Assembly (NCBI RefSeq): GCF_036946495.1
Contig: NZ_JAQIIX010000002.1
Span: forward strand, 2,666,001 to 2,730,000
DNA from: Mycolicibacterium neoaurum
GTDB taxonomy: Bacteria; Actinomycetota; Actinomycetes; Mycobacteriales; Mycobacteriaceae
Direction: 5' to 3'
DNA: 64,000 nucleotides
Position numbers and translations under genes: made by a program. Below are positions 1 to 8,135 of this stretch, one piece after another. Position 1 is the stretch's first letter. Each line of letters opens with the position of its first letter. The notes beneath the pieces were generated by a model. The model saw only the letters and a list, made by a program, of their open reading frames with translations. It made no database searches and had not been told where the DNA came from.

Positions 1-194
1 CGCTGCGCGCCCTGGTGAAGTATCTGGACGGAATGTCCGATGCCGATGTCGTGGGTCTGAACATCCCGACCGGTATCCCGCTGCTCTATGAACTGGACGA
101 GAACCTGAAGCCCACGGTCGCCGGCGGGAAGTACCTGGATCCCGAGGCCGCCGCCGCCGGGGCAGCGGCCGTCGCGGCGCAGGGCGCCAAGTAG
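1..194 (+). CDS. gpm1: Phosphoglycerate mutase, 3' end (partial)
   Basis: The last 63 codons (frame from base 3) of the 2,3-bisphosphoglycerate-dependent phosphoglycerate mutase, which interconverts 3- and 2-phosphoglycerate in cytosolic glycolysis. The visible tail has the family stretch VVGLNIPTGIPLLYEL followed by an Ala-rich C-terminus (AAAAGAAAVAAQGAK), as expected of mycobacterial Gpm1. The catalytic histidine region lies outside the window. It sits directly upstream of senX3, the same order as Rv0489-Rv0490. Identification is from remembered family sequence and synteny. Confidence 0.88.
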   Translation, partial: LRALVKYLDGMSDADVVGLNIPTGIPLLYELDENLKPTVAGGKYLDPEAAAAGAAAVAAQGAK

Positions 195-200
195 CGCGCA

Positions 201-222
201 TCAGGTGAGCGTCAGGTAAACG
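201..222 (-). promoter_or_regulatory. Candidate RegX3/PhoB-type direct repeat before senX3
   Basis: Two 11-base units, TCAGGTGAGCG and TCAGGTAAACG, lie head to tail and agree at 9 of 11 positions. Read on the minus strand they give GTTTACC-N4-GCTCACC, the 7-4-7 layout used by PhoB/OmpR-family response regulators. The position, 92 bases before the senX3 start, would suit autoregulation. Binding is inferred. Confidence 0.5.
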
Positions 223-313
223 GCCGCCGAATACTGGTCTTTCTACGTGTGACTTGTCCCGGTTTGGCCGCTTGCTGCTGGGATGTCGTTCACCCGATGC
301 GTACGATTTTCGC

Positions 314-1489
314 GTGAGTGTCGGTTCCGCGCTGCTGTTGGCGGCAGCGCTGGCTGTGCTCGCGCTCGGGATAGGCGTCGCCGTCGGCATGGTGGCGATG
401 CGCAAGATCGCCGCCCGCCGGGCCGAGCGCGACATCGAAGAAGGCGGTGGGATCACCGTCTCCCAGATGCTCAGCCATATCGCCGCGATGTCCCCGATGG
501 GGATCGTCGTCGTCGACACCTTCCGCGATGTCGTCTACATGAACGACCAGGCCATCGAACTGGGCCTGGTGCGTGACCGGTTGCTCGACGACCGCGCCTG
601 GCAGGCCGTCCAGCGTTGTCTGGCCACCGGCGCCGATGTCGATATCGACCTTTCCCCGCGCAAGCGGCAGAAGACCGGCCGTTCGGGTCTGGCGGTCCGC
701 GGACATGTGCGGTTGCTGGTGGAGGGCGCGCATCAGTTCGCGGTGGTGTTCGTGGGCGATCAGTCCGAGCAGGCCCGCATGGAGGCCACCCGCCGGGATT
801 TCGTGGCCAACGTCAGCCACGAGCTCAAGACGCCGGTCGGGGCCATGGGTGTGCTCGCCGAGGCCATGCTGGCCTCCACCGAGGATCCCGACACGGTGCG
901 CCGGTTCGCCGAGAAGATGATCATCGAGTCGGTGCGGTTGGCCGACATGATCGGTGAGCTGATCGAGCTGTCCCGGCTGCAGGGTGCCGAACCGCTGCCG
1001 GATCTGGAGAGCGTCGACGTCGACGGTGTCGTCGCCGAGGCGGTCTCGCGCTACAAGGTCGCCGCGGACAGCGCGCACATCACCATCACCACCGATGCGC
1101 CGACGGGCTTCCGGGTGCTCGGCGACGAGCGGCTGCTGGTCACCGCGATCGCCAACCTGGTGTCCAACGCCATTGCGTACTCCCCGGACGGATCGGATGT
1201 GTCGATCAGTCGGCGTCGCCGCGGCGACGAGATCGAGATCGCGGTGACCGACCGCGGAATCGGTATCGCCCGCGCCGACCAGGAGCGGGTTTTCGAGCGG
1301 TTCTTCCGGGTCGACAAGGCGCGCTCACGCGCCACCGGGGGCACCGGTCTGGGGTTGGCGATCGTCAAGCATGTGGCGGCCAATCACAACGGATCGATCC
1401 GGCTGTGGAGTCAGCCGGGCACCGGTTCGACGTTCACCCTGTCGATTCCGGCAATACCTGAGGGCCAATCGGCCGATGAAGAAGAATGA
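314..1489 (+). CDS. senX3: Sensor histidine kinase SenX3
   Basis: Membrane histidine kinase (391 aa) that phosphorylates RegX3 and controls phosphate-responsive genes in mycobacteria. A hydrophobic N-terminal helix (about residues 5-27) is followed by a PAS-like segment, a HisKA phosphoacceptor motif NVSHELKTPVGA with His169, an N box (LVSNAIAYSP) and the G boxes DRGIGIA and GGTGLGLAIVKH. The GTG at 314 was chosen because the protein then begins MSVGSALLL like the M. tuberculosis protein; an in-frame TTG at 254 would add 20 residues with no family similarity. The stop is 16 bases before a duplicated regX3 start. Co-transcription with regX3 is expected. Confidence 0.93.
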   Translation: MSVGSALLLAAALAVLALGIGVAVGMVAMRKIAARRAERDIEEGGGITVSQMLSHIAAMSPMGIVVVDTFRDVVYMNDQAIELGLVRDRLLDDRAWQAVQRCLATGADVDIDLSPRKRQKTGRSGLAVRGHVRLLVEGAHQFAVVFVGDQSEQARMEATRRDFVANVSHELKTPVGAMGVLAEAMLASTEDPDTVRRFAEKMIIESVRLADMIGELIELSRLQGAEPLPDLESVDVDGVVAEAVSRYKVAADSAHITITTDAPTGFRVLGDERLLVTAIANLVSNAIAYSPDGSDVSISRRRRGDEIEIAVTDRGIGIARADQERVFERFFRVDKARSRATGGTGLGLAIVKHVAANHNGSIRLWSQPGTGSTFTLSIPAIPEGQSADEEE

Positions 1490-1501
1490 GGAAGGCTAGC
1501 T

Positions 1502-1597
1502 TCTGATGACCAGTGTCCTGATCGTGGAAGACTCCCCGAGAGCCCTCGTGGCGAAAGGCGCGGCACTCTGATGACCAGTGTCCTGATCGTGGAAGAC
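1502..1597 (+). repeat. 65-bp partial tandem duplication of the regX3 start
   Basis: A 31-base stretch beginning TCTGATGACCAGTGTCCTG occurs at 1502-1532 and again at 1567-1597, exactly 65 bases apart. The repeat covers the first nine codons of regX3 plus four preceding bases. The 34 bases between the copies are unique. The first copy cannot make RegX3 because it diverges after codon 9. Either a real duplication or an assembly artefact could produce this. Confidence 0.9.
1506..1571 (+). CDS. 21-codon leader ORF created by the regX3 duplication
   Basis: The first repeat copy opens at an ATG preceded by AGGAAGG (1489-1495, spacing 10 bases). It encodes nine RegX3-identical residues, MTSVLIVED, then SPRALVAKGAAL, and stops at a TGA (1569-1571) whose last base is the A of the true regX3 ATG. 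This TGATG arrangement could couple regX3 translation to the leader. Whether the peptide is stable or functional is unknown; it may matter only as a ribosome-loading device. Confidence 0.4.
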   Translation: MTSVLIVEDSPRALVAKGAAL

Positions 1598-2257
1598 GAA
1601 GAGTCCCTTGCTGATCCGCTGGCGTTCCTGTTGCGCAAGGAGGGGTTCGAGGCCACCGTCGTCTCCGACGGCCCGTCGGCGCTTGCCGAGTTCGAGCGCA
1701 CGGGGGCCGATATCGTGCTGCTGGACCTCATGCTGCCCGGAATGAGCGGCACCGATGTCTGCAAGCAGTTGCGGTCGCGGTCCAGTGTGCCGGTCATCAT
1801 GGTGACCGCGCGGGACAGTGAGATCGACAAGGTCGTCGGGCTGGAACTCGGCGCCGATGACTATGTCACCAAGCCGTACTCGGCCCGTGAGTTGATCGCC
1901 CGCATCCGCGCGGTGCTGCGCCGCGGCGCCGACAACGACGATCCCGGTATCTCCGACGGCGTGCTGGAGGCCGGTCCGGTGCGGATGGACGTCGAGCGGC
2001 ATGTCGTCAGCGTCAACGGCGAGCAGATCACGTTGCCGCTCAAGGAATTTGATCTGCTCGAGTATCTGATGCGCAACAGCGGACGGGTGCTGACCCGCGG
2101 GCAGCTGATCGACCGGGTCTGGGGTGCCGATTACGTCGGCGACACCAAAACCCTCGACGTTCACGTCAAGCGGCTGCGCTCGAAGATCGAGTCCGACCCG
2201 GCCAGCCCGGTGCATCTGGTGACCGTCCGCGGGCTCGGCTACAAGCTGGAGGGCTGA
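1571..2257 (+). CDS. regX3: Response regulator RegX3
   Basis: OmpR/PhoB-family DNA-binding response regulator (228 aa) partnered with SenX3. The receiver domain (about 1-115) has the acidic pocket EDE at 8-10, phosphoacceptor Asp52 in DIVLLDLMLPGMSG and Lys101 in YVTKPYS. The C-terminal winged helix (about 130-228) carries LPLKEFDLLEYL and the recognition region TKTLDVHVKRLRSKIE. The start at 1571 gives the conserved N-terminus MTSVLIVEDEESLADP. It has no strong ribosome site of its own, AAAGG being about 14 bases upstream, so coupling to the overlapping leader ORF is likely. Confidence 0.95.
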   Translation: MTSVLIVEDEESLADPLAFLLRKEGFEATVVSDGPSALAEFERTGADIVLLDLMLPGMSGTDVCKQLRSRSSVPVIMVTARDSEIDKVVGLELGADDYVTKPYSARELIARIRAVLRRGADNDDPGISDGVLEAGPVRMDVERHVVSVNGEQITLPLKEFDLLEYLMRNSGRVLTRGQLIDRVWGADYVGDTKTLDVHVKRLRSKIESDPASPVHLVTVRGLGYKLEG

Positions 2258-2263
2258 GACCCC

Positions 2264-2276
2264 GCCGGTACCCGGC
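2264..2276. terminator. Small hairpin between convergent regX3 and Rv0495c-like genes
   Basis: GCCGG-TAC-CCGGC forms a 5-bp stem in the 19-base gap between two converging stop codons. There is no T-tract. Mycobacteria often use such tail-less hairpins, so a bidirectional terminator is plausible but weakly supported. Confidence 0.35.
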
Positions 2277-3101
2277 TTACTCGGCGGCGCGGGTCGCCGG
2301 GTGCACGGCGATCAGCCCGAGTTGTCCTCGGCGTCGGCACATCGCGGCCAGCTCGGCATAGGCCTTCTCGCCGAGCAGTTCGGTGAGTTCGGGTGCGTAG
2401 GACTGCCAGACCGGCTTGGCGCCGACATGGGCCGCCGGATCCCCGGTGCAGTACCAGTGCAGATCGGCGCCGCCCTCGCCCCAGCCACGCCGGTCGTATT
2501 CGGTGATGACGGTCTTGAGGATCTCCGAACCGTCCGGCCGGGTCACCCAGTCCTGGGTGCGCCGGATCGGTAACTGCCAGCAGACCTCGGGCTTCATGGT
2601 CAGCGGTTCGACGCCGAGTTTGAGCGCCTTGGAGTGCAGCGCGCAGCCGATACCGCCGGCGAAGCCGGGCCGGTTGAGGAATATGCAGGCGCCCTTGTAC
2701 TTTCGGGTCCGCTGGTTGGGTTTGCCGTCGTACTCGTCATCTTCCAGATAGCCCTTGCGGCCCAGCCCCTTGCTGCGAAACTGCCAGTCCTCGTCGGTCA
2801 ACTTCGTGACCGCATCGTCGAGCATGGCGCGGTCGTCGTCATCGGAGAGGAAGGCGCCGTGCGAGCAGCAGCCGTCGTCGGGGCGGCCTGCCACCGTGCC
2901 CTGGCAGGCGGGCGTGCCGAAAACGCATGTCCAGCGCGACAACAACCACGTCATGTCCGCACTGATCACGTGGTTGGAATCCTCGGGGTCGTAGAACTCG
3001 ACCCACTCGCGCGCGAAGTCGAGGTCGACTTCGCCACCCACTCCTCCGAGTTGCCTACCGCCGACGGGTGACGTCTTCACAGTTGTCAACGGTAAACCCA
3101 C
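2277..3101 (-). CDS. Conserved Cys-rich protein, Rv0495c-like
   Basis: Conserved mycobacterial protein of unknown function, about 274 aa from the GTG at 3101. At least nine cysteines are spread along the chain, including WTCVFGTPACQG, DDGCCSHGAF, KGACIF, GIGCALH, EVCWQLP, YCTGD and AMCRRR. This suggests a metal or Fe-S site, but no named motif is clear. The start is uncertain: GTG at 3101 (AAGG just upstream) and GTG at 3080 are both possible, and a longer frame would run into ppx1. It is divergent from ppx1 and convergent with regX3, as Rv0495c is in M. tuberculosis. Confidence 0.7.
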   Translation of the reverse strand: MGLPLTTVKTSPVGGRQLGGVGGEVDLDFAREWVEFYDPEDSNHVISADMTWLLSRWTCVFGTPACQGTVAGRPDDGCCSHGAFLSDDDDRAMLDDAVTKLTDEDWQFRSKGLGRKGYLEDDEYDGKPNQRTRKYKGACIFLNRPGFAGGIGCALHSKALKLGVEPLTMKPEVCWQLPIRRTQDWVTRPDGSEILKTVITEYDRRGWGEGGADLHWYCTGDPAAHVGAKPVWQSYAPELTELLGEKAYAELAAMCRRRGQLGLIAVHPATRAAE

Positions 3102-3114
3102 TAACCTTGGTCGC

Positions 3115-4095
3115 GTGCGATTGGGCGTGCTGGATGTGGGCAGCAATACGGTTCATCTGTTGGTCGTCGACGCCCGCCGCGGTGGACACCCGACACCGAT
3201 GAGTTCGACCAAGGCCGCGCTGCGGCTGGCCGAGGCGATCGATTCGACCGGCAAGCTGACCCGTAAGGGTGCGGACAAGCTCGTCAGCACGGTCGACGAG
3301 TTCGCCAAGATCGCCACCAGTTCGGGATGTTCGGAGTTGATGGCCTTCGCCACCTCCGCGGTGCGTGACGCCACCAACTCCGAGGCGGTGCTCGCCAGGG
3401 TGCAGTCCGAGGCCGGGGTTTCGCTGCGCGTGCTCAGCGGTGTCGACGAGTCGCGGCTGACGTTCCTGGCGGTGCGCCGGTGGTACGGCTGGAGCGCCGG
3501 GCGCATCATCAACATCGATATCGGCGGCGGCTCGTTGGAGTTGTCCAGTGGGGTCGACGAGGAGCCCGATGTGGCGCTGTCGCTGCCGCTGGGCGCGGGG
3601 CGGATGACCAGGGAGTGGCTGGCCGAAGATCCGCCGGGCCGCCGGCGGGTGGCGATGCTGCGTGACTGGCTGTCCACCGAGCTCTCTGAGGCGGGGTCGG
3701 TGATCCAGTCGGCAGGCACACCGGACCTCGCGGTCGCCACATCCAAGACGTTCCGGTCGTTGGCGCGGCTCACCGGCGCGGCGCCATCGGGGGCGGGGCC
3801 GCGGGTCAAGCGGACGCTGACCGCGAGCGGTCTACGCCAGCTGATCGCATTCATCTCTAGGATGACAACGGCCGACCGAGCCGAGTTGGAGGGGGTGAGT
3901 GCCGAGCGGGCGCCACAGATCGTGGCGGGGGCGCTGGTTGCCGAGGCGAGTATGAAGGCCTTGGGTGTCGAAACGGTGGAGATCTGTCCCTGGGCGTTGC
4001 GGGAGGGACTGATCCTGCGCAAACTCGACAGTGAAGCCGACGGAACCGCCCTGGTCGAGACCATCCCAGCCACTCCCGAGGGCAAAAGACGATGA
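3115..4095 (+). CDS. ppx1: Exopolyphosphatase, Ppx/GppA family
   Basis: Ppx/GppA-family phosphatase (326 aa), expected to hydrolyse the ends of short polyphosphate or act on (p)ppGpp-related substrates. It has the actin-fold N-terminal phosphate loop LDVGSNTVHLLVVD, the segment FATSAVRDATNS and the second loop INIDIGGGSLELSSG, and ends in the conserved EICPWALREGLILRKLD. It is the short (single-module) form typical of mycobacterial Ppx1 (Rv0496). GTG start at 3115. Its TGA overlaps the next gene by 4 bases (ATGA), so the two are probably co-translated. It shares the neighbourhood of senX3-regX3. Confidence 0.9.
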   Translation: MRLGVLDVGSNTVHLLVVDARRGGHPTPMSSTKAALRLAEAIDSTGKLTRKGADKLVSTVDEFAKIATSSGCSELMAFATSAVRDATNSEAVLARVQSEAGVSLRVLSGVDESRLTFLAVRRWYGWSAGRIINIDIGGGSLELSSGVDEEPDVALSLPLGAGRMTREWLAEDPPGRRRVAMLRDWLSTELSEAGSVIQSAGTPDLAVATSKTFRSLARLTGAAPSGAGPRVKRTLTASGLRQLIAFISRMTTADRAELEGVSAERAPQIVAGALVAEASMKALGVETVEICPWALREGLILRKLDSEADGTALVETIPATPEGKRR

Positions 4096-5150
4096 CTGAT
4101 AGCAACAGCAACGCAGACAACACGGCCACGCGACCCATCTCTGTCGCCGAGCTGCTCGCCAGGAACGGGTCGATCGGAGCGCCCGCGCCCGGCGGGCGTC
4201 GCCGGCGCCGTCGCGGCAACGCCGACGCGGTGACCGTCGCCGAGCTGACCGGGGAGATCCCGATCATCTCGATGACCGACGAGCCCCCGGCCCCCGAACA
4301 GCCCACCGCCGAGGCCACCGACGAAGCCACCGAGAAAGCCACGGCCGAAGTCGAGGCGGCTGAAGCCCCGACGGCCGAGGAGACCGCCGTCGACGCGCCC
4401 GTCCTCGACGAACCGCAAGCCGAACCGGACCCCGAACCCGAACCGGATGCCGAGGAGACCGCGGCGGTCGACGCCGCGGCCACCGACTACGACGCGCACC
4501 TGCAGCAGCGCGAGGCGGAGCCGGAGCCGGTGGCCTTCCAGCCCCGCCGTCGTGCCCACGGGTTCTCCCGCCGTGCCGCCGAAGCCGATGTCACCGAGAC
4601 GGCCAGCGAGACGGCCACCGCCGAGGCGATGAGCCCGGACCCACTGCTCGATGATGACGGTGCCCTCGACGACATCGACGATGTCGAGGGCACCCACGAC
4701 CGGCCGTCCTATCTGAAGTCCCCATCGGACACCCTCTTCGGCGGCGATTCGGTGGCCGACGAGGCGACGCGGCGCACCCGGACCCCCGGCCCGGAGGACA
4801 TCGACCTCGAAAGCGGTGACCTGGACCGCAGCGATCTCGACGACACCGAGCTGCTCCTGATCGGTGACGCCGGCGAGCAACACGAGGGCTCCGCGTTCAT
4901 GCGCGGTCTATGGGTCGTCGTGCAGAGTGTCCTGGCCGTCGCGCTCGGTGCCGGGTTGTTCATCGCCTTCGACCAGCTGTGGAGATGGAACAACATCGTC
5001 GCACTGGCGTTGTCGGTACTGGTGATCCTCGGCCTGGTCGTCGGCGTGCGGGTGGTCCGCAAGACCGAGGACATCGCCAGCACGCTGATCGCGGTGGCGG
5101 TGGGCGCCATGGTCACCCTCGGCCCGCTGGCGTTGCTGCAATCCACCTGA
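4092..5150 (+). CDS. Rv0497-like acidic membrane protein
   Basis: Conserved actinobacterial membrane protein (352 aa) of unknown function. Residues about 10-60 contain RPISVAELLARNG and VTVAELTGEIPII flanking a basic GGRRRRRRGN patch. A long Glu/Ala/Pro-rich low-complexity cytoplasmic segment follows (about 60-270). Three hydrophobic helices close the protein (about 273-292, 300-322 and 328-350). It overlaps ppx1 by ATGA. The paired SVAELL/TVAELT sequences recur in the Rv0497 family and look like docking motifs, but that is inference. Confidence 0.75.
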   Translation: MTDSNSNADNTATRPISVAELLARNGSIGAPAPGGRRRRRRGNADAVTVAELTGEIPIISMTDEPPAPEQPTAEATDEATEKATAEVEAAEAPTAEETAVDAPVLDEPQAEPDPEPEPDAEETAAVDAAATDYDAHLQQREAEPEPVAFQPRRRAHGFSRRAAEADVTETASETATAEAMSPDPLLDDDGALDDIDDVEGTHDRPSYLKSPSDTLFGGDSVADEATRRTRTPGPEDIDLESGDLDRSDLDDTELLLIGDAGEQHEGSAFMRGLWVVVQSVLAVALGAGLFIAFDQLWRWNNIVALALSVLVILGLVVGVRVVRKTEDIASTLIAVAVGAMVTLGPLALLQST

Positions 5151-5160
5151 TGACGAGCTA

Positions 5161-6006
5161 GTGCGTCCCGCGATCAAGGTCGGTCTGTCGACGGCCTCGG
5201 TATATCCGCTGCGCACCGAGGCGGCGTTCGAGCACGCCGCCCGCCTGGGCTACGACGGGGTCGAGCTGATGGTGTGGGCCGAGGCGGTCAGCCAGGACAT
5301 CGATGCCGTCGAGGCGATGTCGCAGCGGTATGGGATCCCGGTGCTCTCGGTGCACGCACCGTGCCTGCTGATATCGCAGCGGGTCTGGGGGGCCAACCCG
5401 ATCGCCAAGCTGGAACGCAGTGTGCGCGCCGCCGAACAGTTGGGCGCCCAGACCGTCGTGGTGCACCCGCCGTTCCGCTGGCAACGCCGGTACGCCGAGG
5501 GGTTCAGCGCACAGGTCGCGGACTTGGAGGCCGGCAGCGATGTACTGGTCGCGGTGGAGAACATGTTCCCGTTCCGCGCCGACCGGTTCTGGGGTACCGG
5601 CAAACCGTCGATCGAGCGGATGCGACGGCGCGGCGGCGACCCCGGGCTGGCGGTGTCGGCGTTCGCACCGTCCTATGACCCGCTCGACGGCGGTCACGCG
5701 CACTACACGCTGGACCTGTCGCACAGCGCCACCGCCGGCACCGATGCGCTCGAGTTGGCCCGGCGGATGGGTGATGGCCTGGTGCACCTCCACCTCTGCG
5801 ACGGCAGCGGGGCGTCCACCGATGAACACCTCGTCCCCGGTCGCGGTAATCAACCCGCCGCCCAGATCTGCAGACAGTTGGCGACGTCGGATTTCACCGG
5901 GCACGTCATCCTCGAGGTCACCACCTCGGGAGCGCGCAACGCCGCCGAACGGGATGCGCTGTTGACCGAGTCCCTCCAATTCGCAAGGGAGCACCTGCTG
6001 CGATGA
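5161..6006 (+). CDS. Sugar phosphate isomerase/epimerase-like TIM barrel (Rv0498-like)
   Basis: AP-endonuclease-2/xylose-isomerase-like TIM-barrel protein (281 aa), homologous to Rv0498. Characteristic barrel segments are VGLSTASVYPL, LGYDGVELMVWAEA, VLSVHAPCL, VVHPPFRW, VAVENMFPF, TLDLSHSA and LVHLHLCDG. The Glu/His/Asp pattern fits a divalent-metal enzyme, but the substrate is unknown. GTG start at 5161, 11 bases after the previous gene. It overlaps the following thioesterase-like gene by ATGA. Confidence 0.75.
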   Translation: MRPAIKVGLSTASVYPLRTEAAFEHAARLGYDGVELMVWAEAVSQDIDAVEAMSQRYGIPVLSVHAPCLLISQRVWGANPIAKLERSVRAAEQLGAQTVVVHPPFRWQRRYAEGFSAQVADLEAGSDVLVAVENMFPFRADRFWGTGKPSIERMRRRGGDPGLAVSAFAPSYDPLDGGHAHYTLDLSHSATAGTDALELARRMGDGLVHLHLCDGSGASTDEHLVPGRGNQPAAQICRQLATSDFTGHVILEVTTSGARNAAERDALLTESLQFAREHLLR

Positions 6007-6809
6007 GTGTGTTGTTCAGCGACGCGATGCGGTTGGAGACCGCCGGCGACGGGGTCTACACGGGGGCGCTCAACGAGCACTGGACGATCGGCCCGAAGGT
6101 GCACGGCGGGGCCATGCTGGCGCTGTGTGCCAATGCCGCGCGCACCGAGATCGGTGTCCCGGGTGTGGAACCGATCGCGGTGTCGGGAAACTTCCTGTGG
6201 GCGCCGGATCCGGGCCCACTGCAGGTGGCCACCGATGTGCGTAAGCGGGGTCGCCGGATCAGTCTGGTCGACGTCGAACTGCGCCAGGGCGAGCGGGTCG
6301 CCGTGCGCGCGGCCATCACGCTCGGCGTGCCCGAGAACGACACCGTCCCGCTGTTGTCGACGAACCCGGTGGTCGCGTTGATGACCCCGGAACCACCGCC
6401 CGGACTGGAGCCGATCGGACCGGGACATCCAATGGCCGATGTGGTGCACCTGGCCCACGGCTGCGATATCCGGCCGTCGCTGACCACCATGGCGCCGCGC
6501 TCGGATGGCGGCCCGCCGGTCATCGAGTACTGGGTCCGCCCGCGTGAGTGCGCTCCGGACGTCCTGTTCGCCCTGCTGTGCGGTGATGTGTCGGCCCCGG
6601 TGACCTTCGGCGTCAACCGGCTGGGTTGGGCGCCCACCGTGCAGCTGACGGCCTTTCTGCGGGCCGTCCCGGCCGACGGCTGGTTGCGGGTGCTGTGCAC
6701 GACGACCCAGATCGGTCAGGAGTGGTTCGACGAGGACCACGTCGTGGTCGACTCCAGCGGCCGGATCATCGTGCAGAGCCGTCAGCTCGCACTGGTGCCC
6801 GCGTCCTGA
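6003..6809 (+). CDS. Acyl-CoA thioesterase-family protein (Rv0499-like)
   Basis: Double-hotdog TesB/acyl-CoA thioesterase-like protein (268 aa). The N-terminal hotdog includes HWTIGPKVHGGAMLALCANAA, the usual substrate-helix region, and the C-terminal half carries APVTFGVNRLGWAPTVQLTAFLRA. Cytosolic hydrolysis of acyl thioesters is inferred from family; the substrate is not predictable. It is translationally coupled to the TIM-barrel gene upstream and lies 36 bases before proC. Confidence 0.72.
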   Translation: MSVLFSDAMRLETAGDGVYTGALNEHWTIGPKVHGGAMLALCANAARTEIGVPGVEPIAVSGNFLWAPDPGPLQVATDVRKRGRRISLVDVELRQGERVAVRAAITLGVPENDTVPLLSTNPVVALMTPEPPPGLEPIGPGHPMADVVHLAHGCDIRPSLTTMAPRSDGGPPVIEYWVRPRECAPDVLFALLCGDVSAPVTFGVNRLGWAPTVQLTAFLRAVPADGWLRVLCTTTQIGQEWFDEDHVVVDSSGRIIVQSRQLALVPAS

Positions 6810-6845
6810 GCGAACTCCTGTCACGGTCCGTGACATGCTTTCCCG

Positions 6846-7697
6846 GTGGCGAGAATTGCGATCATCGGCGGAGGAAGTATCGGCGAGGCCCTGCTCTCGG
6901 GATTGTTGAGGGCCGGCCGTCAGGTCAAGGATCTGGTGGTCGCCGAGAAGCATCCCGACCGTGCCCGGCAGCTGTCGGAAACACATCAGGTGTTGGTGGC
7001 CTCGGTCGCAGATGCCGTCGAGAATGCGTCCTACGTGATCGTGGCGGTCAAGCCCGGTGATGTCTCCGCGGTGACCGCGGAGATCGCCGAGGCGGTCGCC
7101 AAGGCCGACAACGACAGTGACGAGACGGTCTTCGTCAGCGTCGCCGCGGGTGTCAGCACGACGTTCTTCGAGAACAAGCTGCCCGCGGGCTCTCCGGTGG
7201 TGCGGGTCATGCCGAATGCGCCGATGGTGGTCGGCGGCGGCGTCAGTGCCGTGGCGGCCGGCAGGTTCGCCACCCCGGAGCAGGTCAAGGAGGTCGCCGC
7301 GATCTTCGACACCGTCGGCGATGTGCTGACCGTTACCGAGGCGCAGATGGACGCGGTCACCGCGGTGTCGGGTTCGGGCCCGGCGTACTTCTTCCTGATG
7401 GTGGAGGCGCTCGTCGACGCGGGTGTGGCGGCCGGGTTGTCCCGTGAGGTGGCCACCGAGCTCGTGGTGCACACGATGGCGGGGTCGGCGGCCATGCTGC
7501 TGGACCGCCGCGACTCGGCACCGAATGGCGTAATGGACACCTCTGCGACCGCATTGCGGGCTATCGTGACCTCACCGGGTGGTACCACCGCGGCTGGTCT
7601 GCGAGAACTCGAGCGCGGGGGCCTGCGCAGTGCCGTGGCAGACGCCGTGCAAGCGGCCAAAACACGCTCTGAGCAGCTAGGAATTACATCCGAGTAG
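6846..7697 (+). CDS. proC: Pyrroline-5-carboxylate reductase
   Basis: NAD(P)H-dependent reductase (283 aa) that makes proline from 1-pyrroline-5-carboxylate. The N-terminal Rossmann motif is IAIIGGGSIGEALLSGL, the cofactor region is VIVAVKPGDV, and the family signature VSGSGPAYFFLMVEALVDAG lies about residues 170-190. A Ser/Thr-rich motif DTSATALRAIVTSPGGTT follows. Length and motifs are complete. GTG start at 6846. Synteny with Rv0500 supports the call. Confidence 0.95.
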   Translation: MARIAIIGGGSIGEALLSGLLRAGRQVKDLVVAEKHPDRARQLSETHQVLVASVADAVENASYVIVAVKPGDVSAVTAEIAEAVAKADNDSDETVFVSVAAGVSTTFFENKLPAGSPVVRVMPNAPMVVGGGVSAVAAGRFATPEQVKEVAAIFDTVGDVLTVTEAQMDAVTAVSGSGPAYFFLMVEALVDAGVAAGLSREVATELVVHTMAGSAAMLLDRRDSAPNGVMDTSATALRAIVTSPGGTTAAGLRELERGGLRSAVADAVQAAKTRSEQLGITSE

Positions 7698-7783
7698 TTC
7701 ACCAATTTCGGACTGATTAGCCCACACCCGTCGCAATAACCCCAGTGGCCACGCTATTCTCCTCGTGTATGCACGCGTACGTG

Positions 7784-7805
7784 CCAGCGGTGGGGAAGCC
7801 GCTGG
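7784..7805 (+). other. 7-bp stem-loop in the leader of the small HTH gene
   Basis: CCAGCGG and CCGCTGG pair around an 8-base loop (TGGGGAAG). It lies about 30 bases before the ATG at 7836 and after a possible -10 element TATTCT (7755-7760), so it would be within the 5' untranslated leader. It could affect translation, but nothing in the sequence proves this. Confidence 0.3.
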
Positions 7806-7835
7806 CCCGGCCGTGCCTTATGGATTGGGTTTGCG

Positions 7836-8066
7836 ATGACGTCAATGAACGGGCCATCGGCGCGGGATTCCGCTGGCGACGGCCAGCCGAAGGCTCAATT
7901 TCTCACCGTCGCAGAGGTCGCCAGCTTGATGCGGGTCAGCAAGATGACCGTGTACCGCCTCGTGCACAACGGTGAACTGCCTGCGGTACGGGTTGGTCGC
8001 TCGTTCCGCGTACACGCCAAGGCGGTGCACGACCTTCTGGAGACCTCGTACTTCGACGCCGGCTGA
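7836..8066 (+). CDS. Small excisionase/BldC-type HTH protein (Rv0500A-like)
   Basis: Small MerR/excisionase-fold DNA-binding protein (76 aa). After a disordered N-terminus comes QFLTVAEVASLMRVSKMTVYRLVHNGELPAVRVGRSFRVH, split here between helix-turn-helix and wing, the layout of BldC-like proteins. It matches Rv0500A in place and size, between proC and the 33-residue ribosomal-type protein. In actinobacteria such proteins bind direct repeats at promoters; its targets here are unknown. A possible promoter (TATTCT at 7755) precedes it. Confidence 0.82.
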   Translation: MTSMNGPSARDSAGDGQPKAQFLTVAEVASLMRVSKMTVYRLVHNGELPAVRVGRSFRVHAKAVHDLLETSYFDAG

Positions 8067-8135
8067 TTAGTTCCGGGCCGGGGCACCCGGGTAAGGTGAC
8101 CCGGTCAGTTCACACATCGGTAGGTAGCGGAGTTC

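Noticed and set aside
4260..4650. CRISPR- or satellite-like repeats in the Glu/Ala-rich coding region
   Set aside because: The repeats are irregular GCC/GAG codon runs of a low-complexity protein, with no fixed unit or spacer.
3153..4883. A 576-codon minus-strand frame across ppx1 and the Rv0497-like gene
   Set aside because: Antisense to two conserved genes, with Gly/Arg/Val repeats that mirror the low-complexity Glu/Ala region.
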